A stretch of DNA of 6,393 bases from an uncultured Bartonella sp. (GTDB taxonomy: Bacteria; Pseudomonadota; Alphaproteobacteria; Rhizobiales; Rhizobiaceae), in contig CALTWN010000044.1 in NCBI GenBank assembly GCA_943913205.1, positions 1-6,393 of the forward strand. Direction: 5' to 3'. Of the stretch, positions 1-6,354 are shown piece after piece (the first letter of the stretch is position 1; each line of letters begins with the position of its first letter). The position numbers and the translations under genes were made by a program. Below the pieces are notes generated by a model, which saw nothing but the letters and a program-made list of their open reading frames with translations, searched no databases and was not told where the DNA came from.

Positions 1-157
1 CTTTATCTATTGCAAAAACTATATCTAAAAAATCTAGGCTATCAATTGCAAGATCGCTTATTACATTAGTCTCCAATGTAATTTTTGAACTATCTATATC
101 TGAAACTTCTTCTATTACAGTAATTAGCTTTTTATATATAGAATCTATCGTAGGCAT
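1..157 (-). CDS. acpXL: Acyl carrier protein AcpXL-like (lipid A very-long-chain acyl carrier), partial at window edge
   Basis: Reading the minus strand from the ATG at 157 gives 52 codons before the window ends, so the C-terminal part is missing. The N-terminal helix (residues 1-20) is followed by D35-L-A-I-D-S-L, with S40 as the expected 4'-phosphopantetheine attachment serine, and then DFLDIVFAIDK. That stretch is nearly identical to what I recall of rhizobial AcpXL and differs from housekeeping AcpP, which has DSLDTVELVM-type sequence there. In the known family, AcpXL carries the 27-hydroxyoctacosanoate-type acyl chain that LpxXL transfers to lipid A in the cytoplasm. The gene starts 6 bases after the maeB stop, with no clear Shine-Dalgarno in TCTAAATAATATAAA, so translation may be coupled to maeB. 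In rhizobia acpXL is followed by fabZ-, fabF- and lpxXL-type genes; those would lie left of this window (inference). A generic or specialised ACP is the main alternative. Confidence 0.8.
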   Translation of the reverse strand, partial: MPTIDSIYKKLITVIEEVSDIDSSKITLETNVISDLAIDSLDFLDIVFAIDK

Positions 158-163
158 TTTATA

Positions 164-2443
164 TTATTTAGAGCTTTTTTCTGTATCGCAAACAGCTATA
201 GCTGTCATATTTAAAATTCCTCTAGAAGTAATAGAGGGGGTTATAATATGTGCCGAACGAACTGAGCCTAATAATATCGGCCCAACGTGCAAAGCTTCTG
301 TTGTTTGCTTTAAAACATTAAGAGTAATATTCGCGGCATCTAAATTAGGAAAAACTAACAAATTTGCTTCGCCAGCAAAAGAGGGGGTAGATTGATTATT
401 ATGGCATGTGGTTGGATTAAGCCCTATATCACCAAATATTTCTCCATCAACACTTAATTTTGGAAAATAACTTTTAATGTGTTTAGCGGCTTCACACATT
501 TTTATCGCAGCTATATTTTCTTTAAAATCATCGCTAGAATGTGCTAAAAAAGCAATTTTTGGGGTAATGCCAAATAACCGCATTTTATTAACAGCATCTA
601 TAGTTATACTAGCTATTTCTTCTGCAGTTGGATTTAAATTTATTTGCGTATCTATTAAAAATAAAACTTTATCCCGTAAAACTAATAAGCTTAAAGCCGA
701 GAAATGTTTTTTATTATCGTCTATACCTATAATATGTTTTACTATATCTAAGCTTTTATGGTATGTGGCGTTCAGTCCGCAAAGCATTGAATCTGCATCT
801 CCACGCATAACAGCTAAAGCAGCAAAAACAGTATTATTTTCACATACAGTTTTTTTTGCATCTTCAAAAGTTATGCCACTTCCACCCACAATCTTTAAAT
901 ATAAATCTGTATATTCATCATGGTATGGATGATGTAAAGGATCCCAAATTGTAAGTTGTTTATTCAAAGAAATAACTATGCCTAATTGTTGTAGCTTTTC
1001 TTCAATAACCCTCTTACGTCCTATAAGGATAGGCTCAGCTAAACCTTCTTCACTAGCTATTTTTGCTGTGCGTAGCACGCGTTCATCTTCACCATCTGCA
1101 TATATTACTTTTTTAGTTAAAATCTTTTTAGCTAAAGCAAATATTGGTCGCATTACTAAGCCAGATTTATATACATAACGGTGTAAATTTTCTCTATATG
1201 CAGCCATATCTTTAATAGGTCTTAAAGCAATATTCATATCCATAGCAGCTTGTGCAACTGCTGGTGCAATATATAAAAGCAACCGCTGGTCAAGTGGGGA
1301 GGGAATTAAATAATCAGCACCGAATTTTTTATATTCTTCACCAGCTTCTTTATTATCAGGCACTACCTCGCGGGCTAAATTCGCTATGGCTTTAACAGCG
1401 GCTATTTTCATTTCCTCGGTTATTGCTGTAGCCCCAACATCCAAAGCCCCCTTAAAAATGTAAGGAAAACATAGAACATTATTGACCTGATTAGGATAAT
1501 CAGAACGTCCAGTACAAATTAAAGCGTCCGGTCGCTCTTTATAAGCTTCTTCAGGCATAATTTCAGGCACAGGATTAGCTAAGGCTAAAATCAAAGGCGT
1601 AGCAGCCATTTTTTTCAAATATGATGCCGGCAATACATTAGCTGCAGATAAACCCAAAAAAACATCGGCTCCATCCATAATATCTTCTAAAGTTCGGGCA
1701 TTTGTTCTTTGCGCATATACGGCTTTATAAGGGTCCATAAGTGCTTCACGGCCTTCATAAACTACGCCTTTTATATCACTAATCCAAATATTTTGTTTTT
1801 TAGCACCCATAGTTACTAATAAGTTTAAACACGCCAAGGCCGCAGCACCGGCACCAGAAACTACAAATTTTGCATTTTCAATTTTTTTACCTGCAAAATC
1901 TAAGCCATTTAATACGGCGGCACAAACAATAATTGCTGTACCGTGCTGATCATCATGAAATATAGGTATTTTTAACCTATTACGCAAACGTTTTTCAATT
2001 TCAAAACATTCGGGCGCTTTTATATCTTCTAAATTTATGCCACCAAATGTTGGTTCTAAATTAGCAACAGTATCAACAAATGAATCTATATCATTACTAT
2101 CTACTTCAATATCAAAAACATCTATATCAGCAAATTTTTTAAATAAAACTGCTTTGCCTTCCATAACAGGCTTAGAAGCTAGCGGTCCTATATTCCCTAA
2201 ACCCAAAACTGCAGTACCGTTAGTTATTACAGCCACAAGATTACCTCGTGCAGTGTAATTAGCCGCTAAATTAGGGTTTTCATAAATAGCCATACAAGGC
2301 GCGGCCACACCTGGAGAATATGCAAGCGCCAGGTCTCTTTGAGAACCAAGAGGCTTAGTAGCTTGTATTTCTAACTTGCCTGGTTTTGGATGCTCGTGGT
2401 AGTGAAGAGCTGCTTTTTGAAAGTCGTCGTTATTTTCGCTCAT
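164..2443 (-). CDS. maeB: NADP-dependent malic enzyme with C-terminal phosphotransacetylase-like domain (MaeB type)
   Basis: This 759-residue cytoplasmic enzyme is expected to decarboxylate L-malate oxidatively to pyruvate, making NADPH and CO2. The length is normal for the MaeB/Tme/Dme hybrids of Proteobacteria. The N-terminal malic domain (about 18-160) has AYSPGVAAPC (41-50, putative catalytic Tyr42), NGTAVLGLGNIGP (75-87), the MEGKAVLFKKF segment (94-104, Lys97), the metal-binding LEDI (139-142) and HDDQHGT (163-169). A Rossmann domain (about 163-400) has VSGAGAAAL (195-203) and ALANPVPEI (287-295). Residues from about 430 onward form the Pta-like domain, starting MRPIFALAKK and ending with the GSVRSAHIITPSITSRGI segment. 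In characterised homologues that domain is not catalytic and appears to mediate acetyl-CoA control and oligomerisation. NAD versus NADP preference cannot be settled by eye. The ATG at 2443 fits the usual N-terminus; upstream GTGAGACC is only a weak ribosome site. A TTGCTA-N16-TATAAT promoter lies just upstream. Confidence 0.95.
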   Translation of the reverse strand: MSENNDDFQKAALHYHEHPKPGKLEIQATKPLGSQRDLALAYSPGVAAPCMAIYENPNLAANYTARGNLVAVITNGTAVLGLGNIGPLASKPVMEGKAVLFKKFADIDVFDIEVDSNDIDSFVDTVANLEPTFGGINLEDIKAPECFEIEKRLRNRLKIPIFHDDQHGTAIIVCAAVLNGLDFAGKKIENAKFVVSGAGAAALACLNLLVTMGAKKQNIWISDIKGVVYEGREALMDPYKAVYAQRTNARTLEDIMDGADVFLGLSAANVLPASYLKKMAATPLILALANPVPEIMPEEAYKERPDALICTGRSDYPNQVNNVLCFPYIFKGALDVGATAITEEMKIAAVKAIANLAREVVPDNKEAGEEYKKFGADYLIPSPLDQRLLLYIAPAVAQAAMDMNIALRPIKDMAAYRENLHRYVYKSGLVMRPIFALAKKILTKKVIYADGEDERVLRTAKIASEEGLAEPILIGRKRVIEEKLQQLGIVISLNKQLTIWDPLHHPYHDEYTDLYLKIVGGSGITFEDAKKTVCENNTVFAALAVMRGDADSMLCGLNATYHKSLDIVKHIIGIDDNKKHFSALSLLVLRDKVLFLIDTQINLNPTAEEIASITIDAVNKMRLFGITPKIAFLAHSSDDFKENIAAIKMCEAAKHIKSYFPKLSVDGEIFGDIGLNPTTCHNNQSTPSFAGEANLLVFPNLDAANITLNVLKQTTEALHVGPILLGSVRSAHIITPSITSRGILNMTAIAVCDTEKSSK

Positions 2444-2457
2444 AGTGGTCTCACATA

Positions 2458-2485
2458 TTGCATGATAATAATTATACTATATATT
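2458..2485 (+). promoter_or_regulatory. Candidate sigma70-like promoter for the mlaE-mlaF-mlaD-lipoprotein operon
   Basis: TTGCAT (2458-2463) and TATATT (2480-2485) are separated by 16 bases; the start would fall near 2492, about 28 bases before the mlaE ATG. An alternative -10, TATACT at 2473-2478, has no matching -35. The whole site overlaps the divergent maeB promoter, so polymerases on the two would compete for the same DNA (inference). Confidence 0.35.
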
Positions 2486-2498
2486 ACTCATATAGCAA
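2471..2498 (-). promoter_or_regulatory. Sigma70-like promoter for maeB-acpXL
   Basis: On the minus strand TTGCTA (2498-2493, -35) is followed by a 16-base spacer and a perfect TATAAT (2476-2471, -10). Transcription would start near 2464, leaving a leader of about 20 bases before the maeB ATG at 2443. Position, spacing and the perfect -10 make this the best promoter candidate in the window, although AT-rich DNA produces such matches by chance. Confidence 0.55.
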
Positions 2499-2519
2499 CT
2501 TTATTATTTTTGCAAAATT

Positions 2520-3638
2520 ATGATTTTTACCCATATTGAAAACAATATTCTATATTTACATGGTGCGTGGACTAAAGAAAATGCACTTATTATTTTGGAA
2601 GAAATAATACCTAAAAATCAGCATTACTCTAAAATATCGCTAGATAACATAACTAGTTTGGATACTATAGGGGCAATGTTAATTTGTAAAATTGAGAAAA
2701 TTCAAAATATCGAGATAATTAGTTCTACATCAAAAGCTTGGTATCCATTTTTTTCAAAAATAGAAAAAGATATAGAGCAAGCCGGTATTTTTAAGAATCA
2801 TAATGTTATCTCTACTATGAATAGAGCCAACCAGTTTTTTTATAAAATTGGTTATATGGCAAGTAGTGCTATAAAAGATACTTTATTTAGTTTAAATTTT
2901 ATAGGTGCTTTAACATATACCATATTGCGTAGAAAAAAAAACGCCAACCATTTTATTACAGCAAAACAACTTTTAACACCTTATATAGCAAATTTTAATA
3001 AATTAGGCACAACTGCTTTGCCGATTATTATGTTATTATCTTTTATAATTGGCGGGGTTATGGCACAACAAGGGGCCTTTCAATTACGTAGATTTGGAGC
3101 AGAAATTTATGTTGTTAACCTAACAGCTATTTTAATTTTTCGCGAACTTGGCGTTTTGCTTACAGCAATTTTAATAGCTGGTAGATGTGGCAGCGCAATA
3201 ACAGGCGAGCTTGGCGTAATGCATATGCGTGGCGAGATATCAGCATTAAAAATTATGGGAATAGATGAGTTTAAAAAACTTTATTTACCACGAACAATAG
3301 CTATATTAATTGCAATGCCAATTCTAACGCTTTTTGCAAATTTATCAGCTTTGTTAGGCGCTTCTATTATTACTTATATTTATTCACATATTTCATTTAC
3401 ATTATTTTTTAGCCATCTGCGAAATGATTTATATTATTCAACCTATTTTATAGGACTCATTAAGGCCCCATTTCTTGCTTTATCAATTGCTGTTATTTCT
3501 ATAATAGAAAGCTTAAAAGTTAGTGGCAGTAGTACCGCATTAGCAAAACATATAATTTCTTGTGTGGTTAAATCTATATTTTCTGTTATAGTAATAGATG
3601 CATTTCTAGCTATAGCAATAACTTATGCGGGCTATTAA
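2520..3638 (+). CDS. mlaE: MlaE-family ABC transporter permease with N-terminal STAS (MlaB-like) domain
   Basis: This 372-residue inner-membrane protein is the permease of a Mla/MCE phospholipid transporter. Residues 1 to about 95 form a STAS domain: the ISLDNITSLDTIGAMLI segment (39-55) has the typical strand, then D-T-x-G at the start of the helix. In E. coli that role is played by separate MlaB; the fused form is common in alphaproteobacteria. From about 150 the MlaE (DUF140) permease follows, with hydrophobic segments near 165-182, 200-220, 258-290, 310-330 and 345-368. The family signature loop is present as GRCGSAITGELG (221-232) and ISALKIMGIDEFKKLYLPR (240-258), and a C-terminal VSGSSTALAK (334-343). 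Some loop positions differ from the usual A-E-x-G and E-E-I-D-A-L pattern. No Shine-Dalgarno precedes the ATG at 2520, but the start gives a complete STAS domain. First gene of the operon; it overlaps or abuts mlaF. Confidence 0.93.
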   Translation: MIFTHIENNILYLHGAWTKENALIILEEIIPKNQHYSKISLDNITSLDTIGAMLICKIEKIQNIEIISSTSKAWYPFFSKIEKDIEQAGIFKNHNVISTMNRANQFFYKIGYMASSAIKDTLFSLNFIGALTYTILRRKKNANHFITAKQLLTPYIANFNKLGTTALPIIMLLSFIIGGVMAQQGAFQLRRFGAEIYVVNLTAILIFRELGVLLTAILIAGRCGSAITGELGVMHMRGEISALKIMGIDEFKKLYLPRTIAILIAMPILTLFANLSALLGASIITYIYSHISFTLFFSHLRNDLYYSTYFIGLIKAPFLALSIAVISIIESLKVSGSSTALAKHIISCVVKSIFSVIVIDAFLAIAITYAGY

Positions 3639-4359
3639 ACTAATGTGTAAAGCTAAAGTTCTAAAAATAGAAAATATCAGCGTTATATTAAGTAATCATT
3701 ATATTTTAAAAAATCTTAGTTTAAATATATATGAGAAAGAAATAATAGGAATTATAGGCGCTTCAGGCAGCGGCAAATCTGTATTATTACGCACTATATT
3801 GGGCTTAGAAAAACATAATAAAGGAAATATTAAATTTTATACGAATAAAAACATTTATTCACAAATTGGAGTTTTATTTCAACAAGGGGCTCTATTTTCT
3901 TCCCTTAATGCTTTAGAAAATGTAAAAGTACCTATGTTAGAACATCTAAATTTACCCTTAGATATTATTGATGAATTAGCAAGGCTTAAGTTAGCTATTG
4001 TAGGGTTAGATAACGATGTATACAACAAATTACCTTCAGAAATATCAGGTGGCATGATAAAAAGAGTGGCTCTTGCGCGAGCATTAGCGCTTGATCCTAA
4101 AATTATATTTTTAGATGAACCCACTTCAGGATTAGACCCTATTAGCGCCTCAGAATTTAATGCGTTAATAAAAAATTTAAAAGAAACTATGGATATTACT
4201 TTTTTTATGATTACACATGATGTAAATAGTTTAAAGAGTATTTGTGATAGAGTAGCAGTTTTACATAACGGTAAAATAGAAATAACCGCTGATTTAGAAA
4301 CCTTAATGCAGTCTGACTCACCCTGGATTAAGTCTTATTTTCAACACGGGGTCACATAA
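3625..4359 (+). CDS. mlaF: MlaF-family ABC transporter ATP-binding protein
   Basis: This 244-residue cytoplasmic ATPase would power lipid movement through MlaE. All ABC motifs are intact: Walker A GASGSGKS (45-52), the Q-loop in VLFQQGALFSSL (83-94, hallmark of the MlaF branch), signature SEISGGMIKR (138-147), Walker B IIFLDEP (160-166) with catalytic Glu165, D-loop SGLD (168-171) and the switch histidine in ITHD (196-199). The region after the signature, ALARALALDPK, and the SGLDPISASEFN stretch are also typical of MlaF. The ATG at 3625 overlaps the end of mlaE by 14 bases and has no ribosome site. An in-frame ATG at 3643, 4 bases after the mlaE stop, would drop six residues (MRAIKL) and has a weak GCGGGC upstream; either start leaves the fold intact. 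Overlap implies translational coupling with mlaE. Confidence 0.95.
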   Translation: MRAIKLMCKAKVLKIENISVILSNHYILKNLSLNIYEKEIIGIIGASGSGKSVLLRTILGLEKHNKGNIKFYTNKNIYSQIGVLFQQGALFSSLNALENVKVPMLEHLNLPLDIIDELARLKLAIVGLDNDVYNKLPSEISGGMIKRVALARALALDPKIIFLDEPTSGLDPISASEFNALIKNLKETMDITFFMITHDVNSLKSICDRVAVLHNGKIEITADLETLMQSDSPWIKSYFQHGVT

Positions 4360-4363
4360 GGTG
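4358..4363 (+). promoter_or_regulatory. Ribosome binding site that selects the mlaD start
   Basis: AAGGTG ends 8 bases before the ATG at 4372 but only 2 bases before the upstream in-frame TTG at 4366. The spacing and the family-typical METKANY N-terminus both favour the ATG. Confidence 0.6.
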
Positions 4364-4371
4364 TATTGCTA

Positions 4372-5211
4372 ATGGAAACAAAAGCAAATTACATTCTAGC
4401 TGGGCTATTTATTGTAATTTCCCTTATTGTGGCTATAATCTATAGCGCACTTAACTCATCTTGGTTAAATACAGATAGCGTATATCCTCTTGATATTTAC
4501 ATAAAAAATTCTATAAGTGGCTTAAATGTAGGTAGCCAGGTATTATTTAATGGCATAGTAATAGGCAGGGTTGATGAGCTCTCTTTTGACGCAAACGATT
4601 TAAACAGTGTTATCGCTCATTGTTCAGTTGAAAAGAGCGCCCCCATAAGACCTTCTACTATAGCGGAGCTTAGCTATATTGGAATAACCGGAACAGCTTC
4701 TATAAATTTACGCGGTGGCGATATAAGAGATCCACTACTTTTTATCTTGGCACAAAATACACAACCATATAAAACGCCTATGCTTTATGCACAAGATGCT
4801 GGTATAAATAAATTAATGTCACTATCGGGAACTACTTTAAAACAGGTAAATGTAACGCTTAAACATATAGACAAATTATTGGCTGAATTTCGTGCACCGC
4901 TAAATAAATCGCTTAATAATATTGCTGATTTTAGCGAAACCCTCAAAAATAAAGGTAAAGATTTTGATGATTTAACAGCTCAGAGCAAAACTACTTTAAG
5001 CTCTATACAAAAAGCGGCTAATTCCATTAATAATATGTTTTCGAATTCTACAAGCTTAGGATTTAAAAGTTTAGAGCAAAAATTAACAAATAGCGTGAAA
5101 ACTATTGATAAAATAGAGCAAGACGCTCATAATTTAAGTAAAAATCCGCAGCGTATCATTTGGGGCAAGAGCAGGGGCGATAATGTACCTATTTTTGGAG
5201 CAGGTAACTAA
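4372..5211 (+). CDS. mlaD: MlaD-family MCE-domain lipid-binding protein, inner-membrane anchored
   Basis: This 279-residue protein (from the ATG at 4372; a TTG at 4366 would add two residues) is the periplasmic substrate-binding ring subunit of the Mla transporter. A single uncleaved membrane segment spans about residues 7-26. The MCE domain (about 37-116) shows ISGLNVGSQVLFNGIVIGRV (48-67) and YIGITGTASINLRGG (102-116), both diagnostic for the family. Residues about 140-260 are predominantly helical, polar and Asn/Lys/Ser-rich, consistent with the C-terminal helices that form the pore or tunnel in homologues. The end NPQRIIWGKSRGD (258-270) corresponds to the conserved NPxRxIFG-type tail of alphaproteobacterial members. 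In E. coli MlaD receives or passes lipid to periplasmic MlaC; no mlaC follows here. The TAA stop directly abuts the ATG of the next gene. Confidence 0.93.
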   Translation: METKANYILAGLFIVISLIVAIIYSALNSSWLNTDSVYPLDIYIKNSISGLNVGSQVLFNGIVIGRVDELSFDANDLNSVIAHCSVEKSAPIRPSTIAELSYIGITGTASINLRGGDIRDPLLFILAQNTQPYKTPMLYAQDAGINKLMSLSGTTLKQVNVTLKHIDKLLAEFRAPLNKSLNNIADFSETLKNKGKDFDDLTAQSKTTLSSIQKAANSINNMFSNSTSLGFKSLEQKLTNSVKTIDKIEQDAHNLSKNPQRIIWGKSRGDNVPIFGAGN

Positions 5212-5830
5212 ATGAATTTTATTATTATATTTTTATATACTATATCAGCACTTATATTATGCTCGTGCGCTACAGAAACGCCAAAAACAACCTTTGATTT
5301 AACGCCATATAATTTTGCAAACTCTATGCATAAGTATCATAGAAAACCGATACAAATTTTAATAACTCAACCCAACTCAACAAAATATTATGATAGCGAA
5401 AATATTATTGTTAAAGACCAATTTAATAGCATAAAATATTTGGGAAATAGCCAATGGGCTGATAGTTTACCTAATTTTAATTCAAAATCGCTTGATAGAA
5501 GCTTTTGAAAATAGCAAATTTTTTAGAGCTGTAGAAAGACCAGGGCAGCGCATGGATTTTAACTACGAACTTATTACGAATATAAGAAATTTTAATATTT
5601 TTGTTGTTGACAAAAATACAACCAAAACAAAAATAACTATAGGCGCAAAAATACTTAACGAACGTACTGGTAAAGTACGAGCTACGCATATTTTTAATGC
5701 CGAAGAAGAATGGCAAACACCATATTACGATGCAAAAAAAATTTCAAGCTACAATTATGCGATGCGATTGAACAATTCTTTTAAAGAAATTACTAAAGAA
5801 ATTGTACTATGGGTACAAAAATATAGCTGA
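5212..5830 (+). pseudogene. ABC-type transport auxiliary lipoprotein (PqiC/PF03886-like), split by a single-base frameshift
   Basis: Two reading frames together form one gene. The first (5212-5508, 98 residues) begins with a lipoprotein signal: a hydrophobic stretch (3-16) and lipobox L16-C-S-C19, so Cys19 would be lipidated; the n-region oddly lacks Lys or Arg. It continues FDLTPYNF, PIQILITQPN, YYDSENIIV and SQWADSLPN, then goes out of frame and stops at TGA 5506-5508. The second (+1) frame runs to TGA 5828-5830 and has LIQNRLIEAFENS, FFRAVERPGQR, YELITNIRNF, ILNERTGKVRA and the AEEEWQTP segment. Deleting one T in TTTT (5475-5478) joins them into 205 residues, a normal family length, with SLPN-LIQNRLIEAFENS reading as in homologues. 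The product would be an outer-membrane or periplasm-facing partner of MlaD, like PqiC for PqiB (inference). The first frame starts immediately after mlaD; GGAG at 5197-5200 and AGG at 5202-5204 are possible ribosome sites. A real mutation and a sequencing error cannot be told apart here. Confidence 0.85.
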
Positions 5831-5834
5831 TTTG

Positions 5835-6338
5835 TTAATGACCATTCGTAGGTAAACCAGAAGGCATAAGCTTTGTGGTTTTCATTAGTGTTTTTAGTAT
5901 ATTATTATCTTCTTGATACGCTGAAGGCGTTGTTTGAGTTATAAAATCAAATACGGCGCCATCTTTTAAGCCATAGTTTGCTACTTTTGCAACTTTATCA
6001 TTTTTATCAAAATACAAAGCAAATACTTTTCGCTCAACAATTTGGGCAGGCATAAATTGAGCCGCTCTGTAACGCTTTTGTGAAATATAATAATATATTT
6101 TATGAACTAAGCTTGTTTGTAAAGTAGGCGTTCCTAATGCCAATAACACCTGTTTTTCACTAGAACCTTTATTAATAGTTAAAAGATCGTTATCGTTAAA
6201 AACATAACCTTCATTAATAACCTCGCCAATACCGCTATTAGTGTTGCTCTGACAAGCTGAAAGCCCCATAGCTTCTAGCAAAAAAACAGTCCCTAATATA
6301 ACTTTATAATTTTTTATTTTGCTATAATTTCTGTTCAT
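5835..6338 (-). CDS. bamE: Outer membrane protein assembly factor BamE (SmpA/OmlA family lipoprotein)
   Basis: This 167-residue lipoprotein is the BamE subunit of the BAM complex, which folds beta-barrel proteins into the outer membrane from the periplasmic side. The signal peptide has basic residues (R3, K7, K9, K12), a hydrophobic core (13-25) and lipobox L26-S-A-C29. The SmpA/OmlA domain (about 44-135) has INKGSSEKQVLLALGTPT (55-72), then YYYISQKRYR (82-91), FALYFDK (106-112), VANYGLKDG (119-127) and VFDFI (129-133), matching the alphaproteobacterial form of the family. The tail (about 136-167) is low in conservation and ends in GLPTNGH, a Gly/Pro-containing end often seen in rhizobial members. 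Its stop is 4 bases from the end of the convergent mla operon. The ATG at 6338 gives a complete signal peptide. In many alphaproteobacteria a ubiquinol-cytochrome c chaperone gene lies divergently upstream; it would be outside the window. Confidence 0.92.
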   Translation of the reverse strand: MNRNYSKIKNYKVILGTVFLLEAMGLSACQSNTNSGIGEVINEGYVFNDNDLLTINKGSSEKQVLLALGTPTLQTSLVHKIYYYISQKRYRAAQFMPAQIVERKVFALYFDKNDKVAKVANYGLKDGAVFDFITQTTPSAYQEDNNILKTLMKTTKLMPSGLPTNGH

Positions 6339-6349
6339 GCTAATAAAAA

Positions 6350-6354
6350 TCCTT
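6350..6354 (-). promoter_or_regulatory. Ribosome binding site of bamE
   Basis: On the minus strand AAGGA sits 11 bases before the bamE ATG, slightly far but the only Shine-Dalgarno-like sequence there. The remaining 39 bases to the window edge (6355-6393) are almost wholly A and T with several TATA-like words and no convincing -35, so no promoter is called. Confidence 0.5.

Noticed and set aside
477..932. 151-codon open frame on the plus strand
   Set aside because: It lies wholly antisense to maeB, whose conserved Pta-like domain explains the sequence; its translation resembles no family I know and has no ribosome site.
978..1178. 66-codon plus-strand open frame inside maeB
   Set aside because: Antisense shadow of the Pta-like domain start; Ser/Arg/Ile-rich composition typical of a reverse frame.
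2037..2258. 73-codon plus-strand open frame inside maeB
   Set aside because: Antisense to the conserved N-terminal malic domain; shadow frame.
3879..4124. 81-codon minus-strand open frame inside mlaF
   Set aside because: Antisense to the Q-loop through Walker B region of mlaF; shadow frame.
5663..5679. Inverted repeat CGTACT-GGTAA-AGTACG
   Set aside because: Sits in the codons for the family-typical ERTGKVR segment and has no T tail; probably chance.
5477..5716. 79-codon minus-strand open frame inside the lipoprotein gene
   Set aside because: Antisense to the C-terminal half, whose plus-strand translation fits the auxiliary lipoprotein family.
5784..5806. Short tandem repeat AAAGAAATT(ACT)AAAGAAATT
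   Set aside because: Two imperfect copies of a low-complexity AT-rich word encoding KEITKEI; no sign of a functional repeat.
5802..5818. Hairpin TTGTAC-TATGG-GTACAA as a terminator between the convergent genes
   Set aside because: Only a 6-base, mostly A-T stem inside the lipoprotein coding sequence; the minus-strand tail TTTCTTT is interrupted and the plus-strand side has no T run. At best a weak bamE terminator.
5492..5830. Independent 112-residue gene starting at TTG 5492
   Set aside because: The TTG lies inside a conserved stretch of the lipoprotein, with no ribosome site; it is the 3' half of the frameshifted gene.
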